The position numbers and the translations under genes are program-made. A stretch of 64,000 nucleotides of DNA from CAZWDL01 sp964632995 (lineage in GTDB: Bacteria > Bacteroidota > Bacteroidia > Chitinophagales > Saprospiraceae): contig CAZWDL010000019.1 in assembly GCA_964632995.1 (NCBI GenBank), positions 12,684 to 76,683 on the forward strand, given 5' to 3'. Shown here piece after piece: positions 52,668 through 61,400 of this stretch (its first letter is position 1; each line of letters begins with the position of its first letter). The notes beneath the pieces are model-generated. The model was given only the letters and a program-made list of their open reading frames with translations. It made no database searches and was not told the DNA's origin.

Positions 52668-54119
52668 ATGGATAAATCAGTTTCTCCTTATACTTTTCCC
52701 GAGAAGGGCATGGAGCGCGGAGATATTTTGGACGCCTTACGGCAAATGCAGGAGAAGGATATGGACTGGCGGTCGGGGCGCACCTGGAGTCTGGTATACC
52801 AAATTGACGAGGAGCATCTCGATTTACTGAAAGAAGCGCACCAACTTTATTTTTCGGAAAACCCCATCAATCCCTTTGCCTTTCAGAGTGTCCGCCGGCT
52901 GATGAATGAAATCAGCCGGATGACGGCCGGCCTGTTGCACGGCGATGAGGAAGTAGTAGGGGTGGTGACCTCCGGCGGCACGGAGAGTATTTTCATGGCC
53001 GTTTATACCTACCGGGAACGGGCCCGCAAACAGCGCGGAGCCAGTTCACAACCGGAAATGATTGTACCGGCCTCTATCCATCCGGCTTTTTTCAAAGCCG
53101 CCCACATGCTGGGCATTCGGATCCGCCGTGTTCCGCTGCGGGATGATCTACGGGCGGACCCGCAAGCGATGGAGGCAGTCATCAACAAGCACACGATCAT
53201 GATCGCGGCTTCGGCGCCCTGCTTCCCCTACGGTACGGTGGATCCCATCGCCGGTATAGGAGCTATTGCGCAACGCCACAAACTTCCTTTCCACGTCGAT
53301 GCCTGCGTTGGCGGCTTTATGCTGCCCTGGGTGGAAGAGTTGGGCTACGAGTTACCCGTCTGGGACTTCCGCATTCCCGGCGTCACTTCCATTTCCGCCG
53401 ATCTTCACAAGTTCGGCTACGGCGCCAAAGGGGCTTCCACCGTGTTGTACCGCGATATGAGCTACCTGCGGCATCAGTTTTACGTATTGCCCGACTGGTG
53501 CGGGGGGATCTACGTTTCTCCTGCACTGCTGGGCACCCGCCCCGTAGGCCCGATGGCGGCAGGCTGGGCGGCCATCAAATCGCTGGGTCGCGAGGGCTAC
53601 CTGCGCGTTGCCCGTCAGGTGATGGAGGCTACGGAACACTTGAAGGAAAGGCTGGAGGAAATACCTGAAATACGGATTCTGGGCAAACCCGATATGAATC
53701 TCGTGGCCTATACCACGAGTGACGATACGCTGGATATCTTTGTCATCGGCGATCAGCTACAGGAAAAAGGCTGGATGGTCGACCGGCAGCAGAACCCCAA
53801 TTCCATTCACCTCACCCTGATGAGCCACAATACCGGCGTGCTCGATGAGTACCTGGAGGATCTGCGGACCGCCATCGAATATGCCAAAGCCAACCCGGGC
53901 GCCACCGCCAGGGGCAATGCCGCGATGTACGGACTGATGGCGCGCATTCCCTTCAAAGGCATGGTAGAGCAGAACGTCCGGCAGGTCTACGAACAGCTCT
54001 ATCAACAGGAGCCCGGTGCCGGCGCGGAACTGAAAACGCCGCCCGCCTGGCAGGGCTGGCTCAACCGTCTGCTGGCTGTTTGGCAGCGTTGGTTCGGAAA
54101 GGATAAGCGGGTACCGTGA
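52668..54119 (+). CDS. Sphingosine-1-phosphate-lyase-like PLP-dependent decarboxylase
   Basis: A fold-type I PLP enzyme of 483 residues. The central motif TSGGTESIFMAVYTYRERAR, the segment HVDACVGGFMLPW (with the Asp that contacts the PLP nitrogen) and the PLP lysine Lys248 in SADLHKFGYGAKGAS are hallmarks of the S1P-lyase group within pyridoxal-dependent decarboxylases. These enzymes split phosphorylated long-chain bases into an aldehyde and phosphoethanolamine. Bacteroidota make sphingolipids, so a role in their turnover is likely. No membrane segment is seen, unlike eukaryotic S1P lyases. No sphingolipid-synthesis genes are adjacent. Confidence 0.88.
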   Translation: MDKSVSPYTFPEKGMERGDILDALRQMQEKDMDWRSGRTWSLVYQIDEEHLDLLKEAHQLYFSENPINPFAFQSVRRLMNEISRMTAGLLHGDEEVVGVVTSGGTESIFMAVYTYRERARKQRGASSQPEMIVPASIHPAFFKAAHMLGIRIRRVPLRDDLRADPQAMEAVINKHTIMIAASAPCFPYGTVDPIAGIGAIAQRHKLPFHVDACVGGFMLPWVEELGYELPVWDFRIPGVTSISADLHKFGYGAKGASTVLYRDMSYLRHQFYVLPDWCGGIYVSPALLGTRPVGPMAAGWAAIKSLGREGYLRVARQVMEATEHLKERLEEIPEIRILGKPDMNLVAYTTSDDTLDIFVIGDQLQEKGWMVDRQQNPNSIHLTLMSHNTGVLDEYLEDLRTAIEYAKANPGATARGNAAMYGLMARIPFKGMVEQNVRQVYEQLYQQEPGAGAELKTPPAWQGWLNRLLAVWQRWFGKDKRVP

Positions 54120-54167
54120 TTCGTTCACGAAACCTCGTAGGAGGAAGTACTTATTTGGGGGAGGGGA

Positions 54168-54319
54168 AAGTTTAGAAGTTTAGACGCTTGCCCTTCCTAC
54201 GGACCGTCCGGTCGGGCTACGCTGGTTTAGGAGTTTAGAAGGTCTGAAACCGGGAATCTCATTTTCAGATCTTCTAAACCAGCCGCCACGAAGTGGCCGG
54301 AGTCTAAACTTCTAAACTT
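54168..54319. repeat. Fold-back element overlapping the end of the second GH18 gene
   Basis: The outer arms AAGTTTAGAAGTTTAGAC (54168-54185) and GTCTAAACTTCTAAACTT (54302-54319) are exactly complementary. The inner arms GCTGGTTTAG (54221-54230) and CTAAACCAGC (54274-54283) also match. The right arm includes the stop-codon bases of the minus-strand GH18 gene. Confidence 0.8.
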
Positions 54320-55517
54320 AGTAAAGCTTGACAAGCGACCGGATAAACCGCCCGCCATCATTGCGGATACGCAGAAAATAAACCCCAGCCGGCCAGCCGG
54401 TCGTTGTCACTTCAAGTGAATTGTAAGGCTGCAGCAGATTACTTCGCATCTCACGCCCATGGGAATCCGTGATCGTGAGTTCATAGCCTTGTGCTGCTTC
54501 ATTGTGCATCATCAGCCTTTCGGCAAATGGGTTGGGAAAGACACGGAGTTCCGCTGCTTCGGTGATCGTTGGCGCAGGCGCCGTTCCCCGGACGACCTGA
54601 TCGATAGCGTTGAGCAGCGACCATTCATCAAAGCTGTCCTGACCCAGTTCCCAGATCATGATACCGCTCACCTGTTCCAGCGCCATCTCTGTTTTTGTCT
54701 GAATGGTGGGAATGCCGTTGTAGTAAGCCTGTCCGACCCGGTCGACCAGGGCGTAGGCGGGATCCATTTCCACCATGCTGCGATAGGTGAAGGCCTTCAC
54801 CGGGATCTGACTAAAATCGTAGCCGTAAAAAGGTACGCCTAAGGTCAGCCGATCGGGATTGACGCCTTGTTCCATCCAGTAGTTGATGGAGGCCTCGGCA
54901 AAGAAAATGGGGGAGTGTTGCCCAGGGGCATAGGGATCCCAGGGGCCTCGCAGATCGTAGGCCATTAAGTTGATCCAGTCGAAGGCCGCCAGGGCCTCAT
55001 CGCTGACCGGTGGGTAGCGGTAAGTGCCCGGCAGGGCGGCGGTGAGCAGATAATCGTATTGATTCAGGGAGTCGCGCAGTTCCAGTGCAAACCCACTGTA
55101 CTGCTCATCGACGTGCTGCCATTCCAGATCAAAATCTATACCGTCCAGGTCATGCTGCTTCAAGTAGTTGACAATTTTGTGAATAAAGGCGGAGCGGTTG
55201 TCGGGGAGCATATGAAATTCCCAGGCGGCTTCCCATTCCGGCTTCAGCGCGCCGCCGGCCAGGGAAAGCAGAACGATCAGGTCATGCTGCCGCGCCCTGG
55301 TCACCACCGGCGTGATATCCTGTCCGCCGACATCCAGCTTGCCTTCCATATCCGGATTAGCAAAAGCGATATTGAGGTGGGTTATTTTGTCGAAATCGAT
55401 CTGGTCCATAAAGCCGAAGCGGTAGTAAGGCAGGTAACCGATGACCTTGAAATCCTGCGTTTGGACCAAGGAGGGTAGTAGAAGTAAAAGCAGTAGCAGG
55501 GAGTAGTTGTTTCTCAT
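54318..55517 (-). CDS. GH18 glycoside hydrolase with T9SS type A sorting domain
   Basis: About 399 residues. A cleavable signal peptide (LLLLLLLLPSLVQTQ) precedes a GH18 barrel with the catalytic motif DGIDFDLEW near residues 125-133. The last ~75 residues (RVFPNPFAERLMMHNEAA to SLVKLY) are a Por secretion-system C-terminal sorting domain, so the enzyme is secreted or surface-attached through T9SS. The frame opens with TTG at 55520; ATG 55517 is the start. It is a chitinase-like relative of 48565-49719 but with a different export route. Its stop lies inside a fold-back element. A second minus-strand gene begins 2.2 kb upstream with 156 bp between them. Confidence 0.9.
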   Translation of the reverse strand: MRNNYSLLLLLLLLPSLVQTQDFKVIGYLPYYRFGFMDQIDFDKITHLNIAFANPDMEGKLDVGGQDITPVVTRARQHDLIVLLSLAGGALKPEWEAAWEFHMLPDNRSAFIHKIVNYLKQHDLDGIDFDLEWQHVDEQYSGFALELRDSLNQYDYLLTAALPGTYRYPPVSDEALAAFDWINLMAYDLRGPWDPYAPGQHSPIFFAEASINYWMEQGVNPDRLTLGVPFYGYDFSQIPVKAFTYRSMVEMDPAYALVDRVGQAYYNGIPTIQTKTEMALEQVSGIMIWELGQDSFDEWSLLNAIDQVVRGTAPAPTITEAAELRVFPNPFAERLMMHNEAAQGYELTITDSHGREMRSNLLQPYNSLEVTTTGWPAGVYFLRIRNDGGRFIRSLVKLY

Positions 55518-55638
55518 CAATAGGAGGATTTCAATGTTTCCTGGTTCGCATTCGGAAAAACGTAGTATGATTATTCATTTTACGTTGCTCATCATCAGGA
55601 AGTTAAAAACCGGTGCTTTGTGCCTTGACCGGATAAGC

Positions 55639-55666
55639 CTTCCCACTTCCGACTTCCGCTTTCCGA
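55639..55666. repeat. Heptamer tandem repeat, inverted AAGTSGG type
   Basis: Four copies: CTTCCCA, CTTCCGA, CTTCCGC and TTTCCGA, the complement of the AAGTSGG unit at 50793-50848. They lie just past the end of the mosaic gene at 55674. Confidence 0.7.
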
Positions 55667-55673
55667 CTTTCTT

Positions 55674-57767
55674 TTACTCCACCGAAATCTCATCCACGAA
55701 CACCCAGCATTTCTCTCCGGCGCCGGGATGCCAGCCGGGGTTTTTCAGATGACTTTTCACTTGCACGCGCAGGTATCGCGTTTGTGTCGGTGGAAAAGCA
55801 ATGCGGAAGCTACGCAACCGGCGAGGGTGATCTTCTTTTGTCAGCGGATAATTTTCCCCGGCTACTTTCCGGAACTGCTCACCGTCGTCCGATATGGTAA
55901 CTTCAACGCCTTCGGGAAAGAAGATCCACGATCCGGGCGCTTCCAGGGCCCCTACGGTGACGGCCCGCAGTTCCCGGCTGCTGCCCAGATCCAGTGTGAT
56001 AACGGCATGTTGACCTTCCCAGCCGAGCCAGCGGCCGTCCTGGAAGTCCTCTGATCCCTTTTTTTGATCAATGAGGGAGGGGGCGCCTTGGGCAGCGTAG
56101 CGTTCGCTTGGGGCATTGTCCAGGCTGATGTCTTCCGGTTGGTGGCGGGCGAGAACGAACTGTTTTTCCACAATCTCGCTAGGCTCGCGGTCTTTTTTAA
56201 AGCCGCGGGTGCGTAGCAGCGTGGTTTCTCTGATTTCAATGGGGCCGGTGTAGGGCAAAGCATTGCTGTCCGGTTCACTGCCGTTGAGGGTATAGCGGAT
56301 ATCCACACTGTCGGCGCGAACCTCGAGTTCAACGGTCAGCGGATCGTTAAAGAGCTGTTTCTCCGGCTTGATACTTGGCGGAGAGAGGGGACCGGATAAG
56401 AAAAGGCTGTCCTTGTGCCCCCCCGCGTCGACCTGGAGTTGGGGGTTGGCCTGTTTTAGAGCGGTGATTCCTTTTTCTGTCACCTGTGTTTGCCAGAGAA
56501 AGAGCCGGCGCAGCTGCGGCAAAGCGGTGAGCATATTCAGCCCCTCGTCGCTGACCTGCGTTTGGTAGATATTCAGGTATTCCAGGTATTGGAGGTCTTG
56601 AAGATTAGCCAGCGTGGCGTCGGAGATGGGATTGCGGTCCAGGGAGAGGTGAGTCAGGTGGGGCAGTTCAGCAAGGACGCCTGTCATTTCGTCGGTTAAG
56701 CCGGTATTCCCCAGGTCGAGGCGGAGCAGTTGTTCGGCGGCTTGCAGGAGTAAGTCCAGTTGAGCGTTTTCCAGGGAATCGCTGTTCTCCAGGGATGCTT
56801 CCAGATAGGGGCTGTTTTGCGCCAGCGGCTGTACGCGAAGCCCTGTATTTTGGAGAGCGAGCAGCTTCCCCTCTTCCAGCGGACTTATATCCAGTGTGAA
56901 GACCGGGTTTTCCGCCTTGGGTTTGAACTGCCGCTCCAGTATCCGTTTGATTTCATCATCTTTTTCACAGTCGCCCACCTTTTTGTCGAAATCGGCGCCT
57001 TCTTCGATCCACCATGCCAGCAGTGTTTTCTCTTCGTCGCTGAGCTGGGGTTTGCCGTCGGGCGGCATGTGATCGTCGTGCTCTTTCGGAAGGTGAATGC
57101 GTTCCAGGAGCAGGGATCGGGCTGGTCGGCCGGCGACGTACAAGTCGCCATGTTCGCCGCCCCGGCGCAGGCCTTCCGGCGTGTCGAGTCGCAGCTCTCC
57201 TTTGGTTTTTTCCGCCCGGTGACAGCTGATGCATTTATCATCCAGAATTGGATTTACCAGGGCTGTGTACATGGTCATTGTATCGAGGCCGGCCAGATCT
57301 ATGACGGCCGCCGCGGCTTCCCGGGGAGTGCCGAGCAGGCGTTTGACAGGATCCGGAGCTGCATCCGTCAGGTATTTATTCCCATGCGTCAGGATGCCGC
57401 CGTAATGGCCGGTGACAAACAACAGGAAAACGGTCGCGCCAAACAAAGGCATAAACAGCCTGGTCCATTCGAGAGATTTAGCCAAATAAAGAACGATGCT
57501 CAAAACCGCTACGCCGATACCCGACCACTGATGAATGTTCAGCGTTTCCCCCTCGTACCCTCCTTCCAGCGACAAAAAGTACCCGATAAGGGCAGTGACG
57601 ACGGCGCTGACGGCGCTGAGCAGCAATACAAACGGCAGGGCGGGGCGCAAGGCCTCAAAGCGCTTGCGGCGGCCGGCGAGTTCCATAGCGAAGCCGAGCA
57701 GTAAAAAGCCTATGGGCAGATGCACCAGCAAGGGGTGGAAGTGTCCGATAAAATAGAACCACTGCAT
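55674..57767 (-). CDS. Mosaic protein: DUF2231 membrane domain, cytochrome c, LRR, chitobiase-like, discoidin
   Basis: A 697-residue protein built of five parts. Residues 1-150 are a DUF2231-like membrane domain with four helices (FHPLLVHLPIGFLLLGFAMEL). Residues ~175-275 are a planctomycete-type cytochrome c with one haem site, CISCH, and HMPPDGKPQLSD. Residues ~310-440 carry leucine-rich repeats (DLGNTGLTDEMTGVLAELPHLTHLSLDRN and two more). Then a chitobiase/FN3-like Ig domain (IRYTLNGSEPDS) and a C-terminal F5/8-type domain (VITLDLGSSRELRAV to WVFVDEISVE). The discoidin-like tail resembles that of sulfatase 2. It may link a surface glycan to electron transport in the membrane. Function is unknown. 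Confidence 0.88.
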   Translation of the reverse strand: MQWFYFIGHFHPLLVHLPIGFLLLGFAMELAGRRKRFEALRPALPFVLLLSAVSAVVTALIGYFLSLEGGYEGETLNIHQWSGIGVAVLSIVLYLAKSLEWTRLFMPLFGATVFLLFVTGHYGGILTHGNKYLTDAAPDPVKRLLGTPREAAAAVIDLAGLDTMTMYTALVNPILDDKCISCHRAEKTKGELRLDTPEGLRRGGEHGDLYVAGRPARSLLLERIHLPKEHDDHMPPDGKPQLSDEEKTLLAWWIEEGADFDKKVGDCEKDDEIKRILERQFKPKAENPVFTLDISPLEEGKLLALQNTGLRVQPLAQNSPYLEASLENSDSLENAQLDLLLQAAEQLLRLDLGNTGLTDEMTGVLAELPHLTHLSLDRNPISDATLANLQDLQYLEYLNIYQTQVSDEGLNMLTALPQLRRLFLWQTQVTEKGITALKQANPQLQVDAGGHKDSLFLSGPLSPPSIKPEKQLFNDPLTVELEVRADSVDIRYTLNGSEPDSNALPYTGPIEIRETTLLRTRGFKKDREPSEIVEKQFVLARHQPEDISLDNAPSERYAAQGAPSLIDQKKGSEDFQDGRWLGWEGQHAVITLDLGSSRELRAVTVGALEAPGSWIFFPEGVEVTISDDGEQFRKVAGENYPLTKEDHPRRLRSFRIAFPPTQTRYLRVQVKSHLKNPGWHPGAGEKCWVFVDEISVE

Positions 57768-58418
57768 ATCAGTTGATCAGTATTTTGTCAATGAACAACC
57801 CGGGCGAAACCACCTCTATAAGAAAGGAAGGAGAGCAGAACTGCTCTTCCTTCCATCCAGTCTTTTTTCTTTAGCGCGTCTCTCAGAGACAATTGGTACA
57901 CTTTTTGGTAGTAAATCGAAAAAAAACAAAATGGTGCACAAGACTGGTTCAACAGGCTAAATTTAATCACGCGCCATGTGCGCGCACACAAAAATACATA
58001 AATTTTTAGTTAACCCGTAAGTCTACTCCAAAAGTTTCGATAAAACGGGCTTCAGGAACAAAAAAAAACTGGGCAACATTTTGTCAAAAAATCTATATAG
58101 TATTTTTAGCTACCTGAGAAATATATTCTAATTTTACGCCGCACTCAGCATCCATTTAGTTCTCAACGGGAAGCGCCTTTTCAAAAGTACCAAGTAAAAA
58201 CATGACCCCGGGTTTTTCGCAGTGAAAATCGCAGGTCGCTTGTTCCGTCCTGTTTTGAAAGCCTGGATATTCAGTCCTCCGGGTATCCCGGAGGAGTTTA
58301 CTGAATTCCGGGTTGTTATTCCCGTTTTTAAAAGGATATCTCACTGGTGAATAGCCGAAAAAGGCAGGAAGATTTTCCTGACCATTAGTAACAGTAGCTA
58401 TCTACAAAATCTCAAAAG
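57768..58418. other. 651-bp divergent upstream region of the mosaic and adhesin genes
   Basis: No gene is recognised; a 62-codon open frame at 58156-58344 (minus strand) lacks support. The middle is AT-rich, as expected for promoters. A strong hairpin at 58269-58306 is close to the adhesin start. Confidence 0.5.
58269..58306 (+). promoter_or_regulatory. Hairpin in the leader of the adhesin gene
   Basis: CCTCCGGG (58276-58283) pairs with CCCGGAGG (58287-58294) around TAT; the outer ATTCAGT (58269-58275) and ACTGAAT (58300-58306) also match. It is 112 bp before the adhesin start. It could be a leader structure or a terminator for transcription entering from upstream. Confidence 0.4.
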
Positions 58419-61400
58419 ATGAGCCGACCGATTATTCTGTGTTTTTGTTATGCATTCCTGTTATGTACTACGTCTGTTTATTCGCTCGATTACTACTGGA
58501 TCGGGGGATCCGGAGAATGGTCGGATCTCAGTCACTGGGCGACGACTTCCGGAGGAACCCTTACACATAATAAGCTTCCGACAGCCGATGACGATGTTTA
58601 TTTCGACGCCAATTCCTTCGACGGACCGGGGCAGGTGGTAGAGATTGACGCCGCCAATGTTTTCTGCCGGAGCATGAGCTGGGAAGGCGCCACCGGGCAG
58701 CCTCTGCTCAACGGAGATCCGGCCGGCATCCTGAATATTCACGGTTCCCTGGAACTTATTGCCGCTATGACGGTCGATTTTGGCGGAAGCCTGCACTTCC
58801 TGAGTCGTTCTCCGGATCAAAGTATCGATCTGGCCGGTCATTCCCTGACGAACGTGCTGTACTTTGAAGGCGCCGGCGGGGAATGGACGCTGGCCGGTCC
58901 GTTGAGCACTTCAGGCAGGGTGGAGCTGGCCAACGGCAGCCTGGCCACCGCTGGTTATGCGGTTGCTGCTGCCGGACTGAAAGTCGCTGTATCAGAGCAG
59001 GGGGGGCTATTACTCGGAAACTCCGAAGTGAAGATAGAGACCGGAGGCAAAGCTTCGGTGGCCATTAATACGCTCAATTTAACCATGGAAACAGCACAAG
59101 CTGAATTCGAACTTAGCGGCTCGCGGGCCGAATTCATCCTCAGCGGTGATGCCGCCGCTCGTTTCAAGACGCTTCGCTTCACCAGCGAAGAGGGCGACGC
59201 AGCACTTCGGGGCAGTGTGGACCTGGTTCATCAGTTCGGAGAAGTTTCCTTTGCGGGAAATGCTGATTTGAGCGGTATGTTCGATATCGGACGGCTCACC
59301 CTCGCTGCTGGGAGTAACAACATCCTACAGAGCGAGATGACCTACAATATTACCGAGCTCAATGCCGCCGGTGAATGCCTGGCGCCTATTCAACTTTTCT
59401 CCTCCAGCAGCGGCGCCGCGGCAACCATCACCAGCGACTCGGAGGAGCTGCTCGTAGAGTATGTCTCCCTGAAAGACATACACGCCGCCGGCGACGCTGT
59501 TTTTACCGCCAGTAACAGCGCCGACCTGGGTAACAATGCCGGCTGGCAGATCGAGGCGGGGAACGACAATAACCTGTACTGGGTGGGCGGTACCGGACGC
59601 TGGAGCGATCCGGCTCATTGGTCGTACAGCAGCGGTGGACCGGGAGGCGCCTGCATTCCTACCGGCGCCGACAATGTCTTCTTCGATGCCAACTCCTTTG
59701 ACGGTCAGGCAGGCATCGTGACCATCGATGTGCAGAACGCCTTTTGCCGCGATATGAGCTGGGCGGGCGCGACCGGCAGCCCTATCCTGATGGGCGATAT
59801 GGACCGCAACCTTAGGATCTACGGTTCCCTGCAGTTTATTGAGGATATGCAATTGCAATTTGAAGGTGATGTGCACTTCGAATCCCCCCGTCTGGATAAT
59901 ACCATAGCGTCGGCCGGACAATTATTCAGACAGGATATACTGTTCGACGGCTATCAGGGAGGATGGAAACTGGCCGACTCGCTTGCTGTCGCAAATTTCA
60001 TCTATTTCGAGCAAGGGAGCCTGGAAACCAGGGGGCAGCCTTTTACCTGTGCGCGCTTCCTGTCGGGTAATGCCCGGCCGCGCCTGCTTTCTCTCGACAA
60101 CTCACATATTATGCTTCGCTTTCTCGACGTGGGCTTTTCCACCTGGGAGCTCAATCTTAATAGCCTGGAATTCTACGCGGGTAGTTCTCTTATCGAATTC
60201 CTCAACCATGGCCACATTACGCATAAAGGGGACGGCCGGGCAAACTACTTCGATGTGACCTTCCGGGAGTCGGGCTTCCTGGATACAGGTCAGAACGAAG
60301 GGATGTCCATCCACGATCTGCTTTTCGAAGGGCCAGGTACTATTTTCCACTCCTGGACCATCAACCGGCTGGAACTGACTCCGGGCTACGAGTACCAGCT
60401 GGATGTCGATAACGTTCAGGATATCGGCACTCTGGTGGCTGAAGGCGCCTGTGACGCTTACATCTCCATCCGTTCGGTGATCGATGACGTGCCTGCCCCG
60501 ATCCGCAGCGATCAGGCCAATACCGGCGCCTATCTCATTTTGAAAGATATCGATGCCCGTTCCGGCAACTTCACGGCCAACCAGTCGATCGATCTGGGGA
60601 ACAATCAGGGCTGGACCTTCGATCGCCTCGGCGGTCGCACGTTGTATTGGGTCGGTGGCGCGGGCGACTGGGAAGACCGGGCCCACTGGTCAGTGAGCAG
60701 CGGCGGGCCCGGCGGGGAGTGTATTCCTACCCCCGCTGACGATGTCGTTTTCGATGCCAACTCCTTTGATGCCGCCGGGCAAACAGTCTTCGGCTGGCAG
60801 GTGGTCGATCACTTTTGTCGCAATATGAGCTGGCGCACTGCCGCCAATGAGCCCGTTTTTGATATTTCCCGCCTGCAGGTATTCGGATCACTGGAGTTGC
60901 ACGAAGAGATGACCGCGATGATCAATGAGCTACAGCTGCGGGGAGAAGAAACCGGCCAGACCCTTCTCAGCGCCGGGCAGCGTTTCAATTCCGTGGTGGT
61001 CGAGGGCTCCGGCAGCTGGCGCCTGGAAGATCCTCTGGTCTATGCGAACCGCTTGCACATGCTCAACGGGCAACTGGAAACCAACGGCCAGCCTCTCACC
61101 TGCGGGCAGTTTACTGCTGCCCGGGTGGAAACGCCCAAAGTGTTGAGTTTGGATACCTCTCTGTTCGTGGTGGACGGGCCCGGCGATCGCTCTTTCAGCT
61201 GGGAGGTCCTCGAGGCCGATTTCCGGCTGGAAGCCGGCCAATCGACGATTGAGCTGACGCATCCTACTTCGAGTATGCGCAACCGCATACCGCTGGAGTT
61301 CGGCAGGGTTATCTTTACTGCGAGCAGCGACAAGTCCCGGCTGGCCTCCTCCGGGGATGCCTGTTCCTATGATTACGTTCGCTTCGATAAAGATGCGGTC

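Noticed and set aside
56760..57704. Long + strand open frame opposite the mosaic cytochrome gene
   Set aside because: Antisense to a gene with haem, LRR and discoidin motifs; its composition is what the complement of that gene would give.
58156..58344. 62-codon minus-strand open frame upstream of the adhesin
   Set aside because: It overlaps the leader hairpin, has no recognised motif, and no upstream signal suggests translation.
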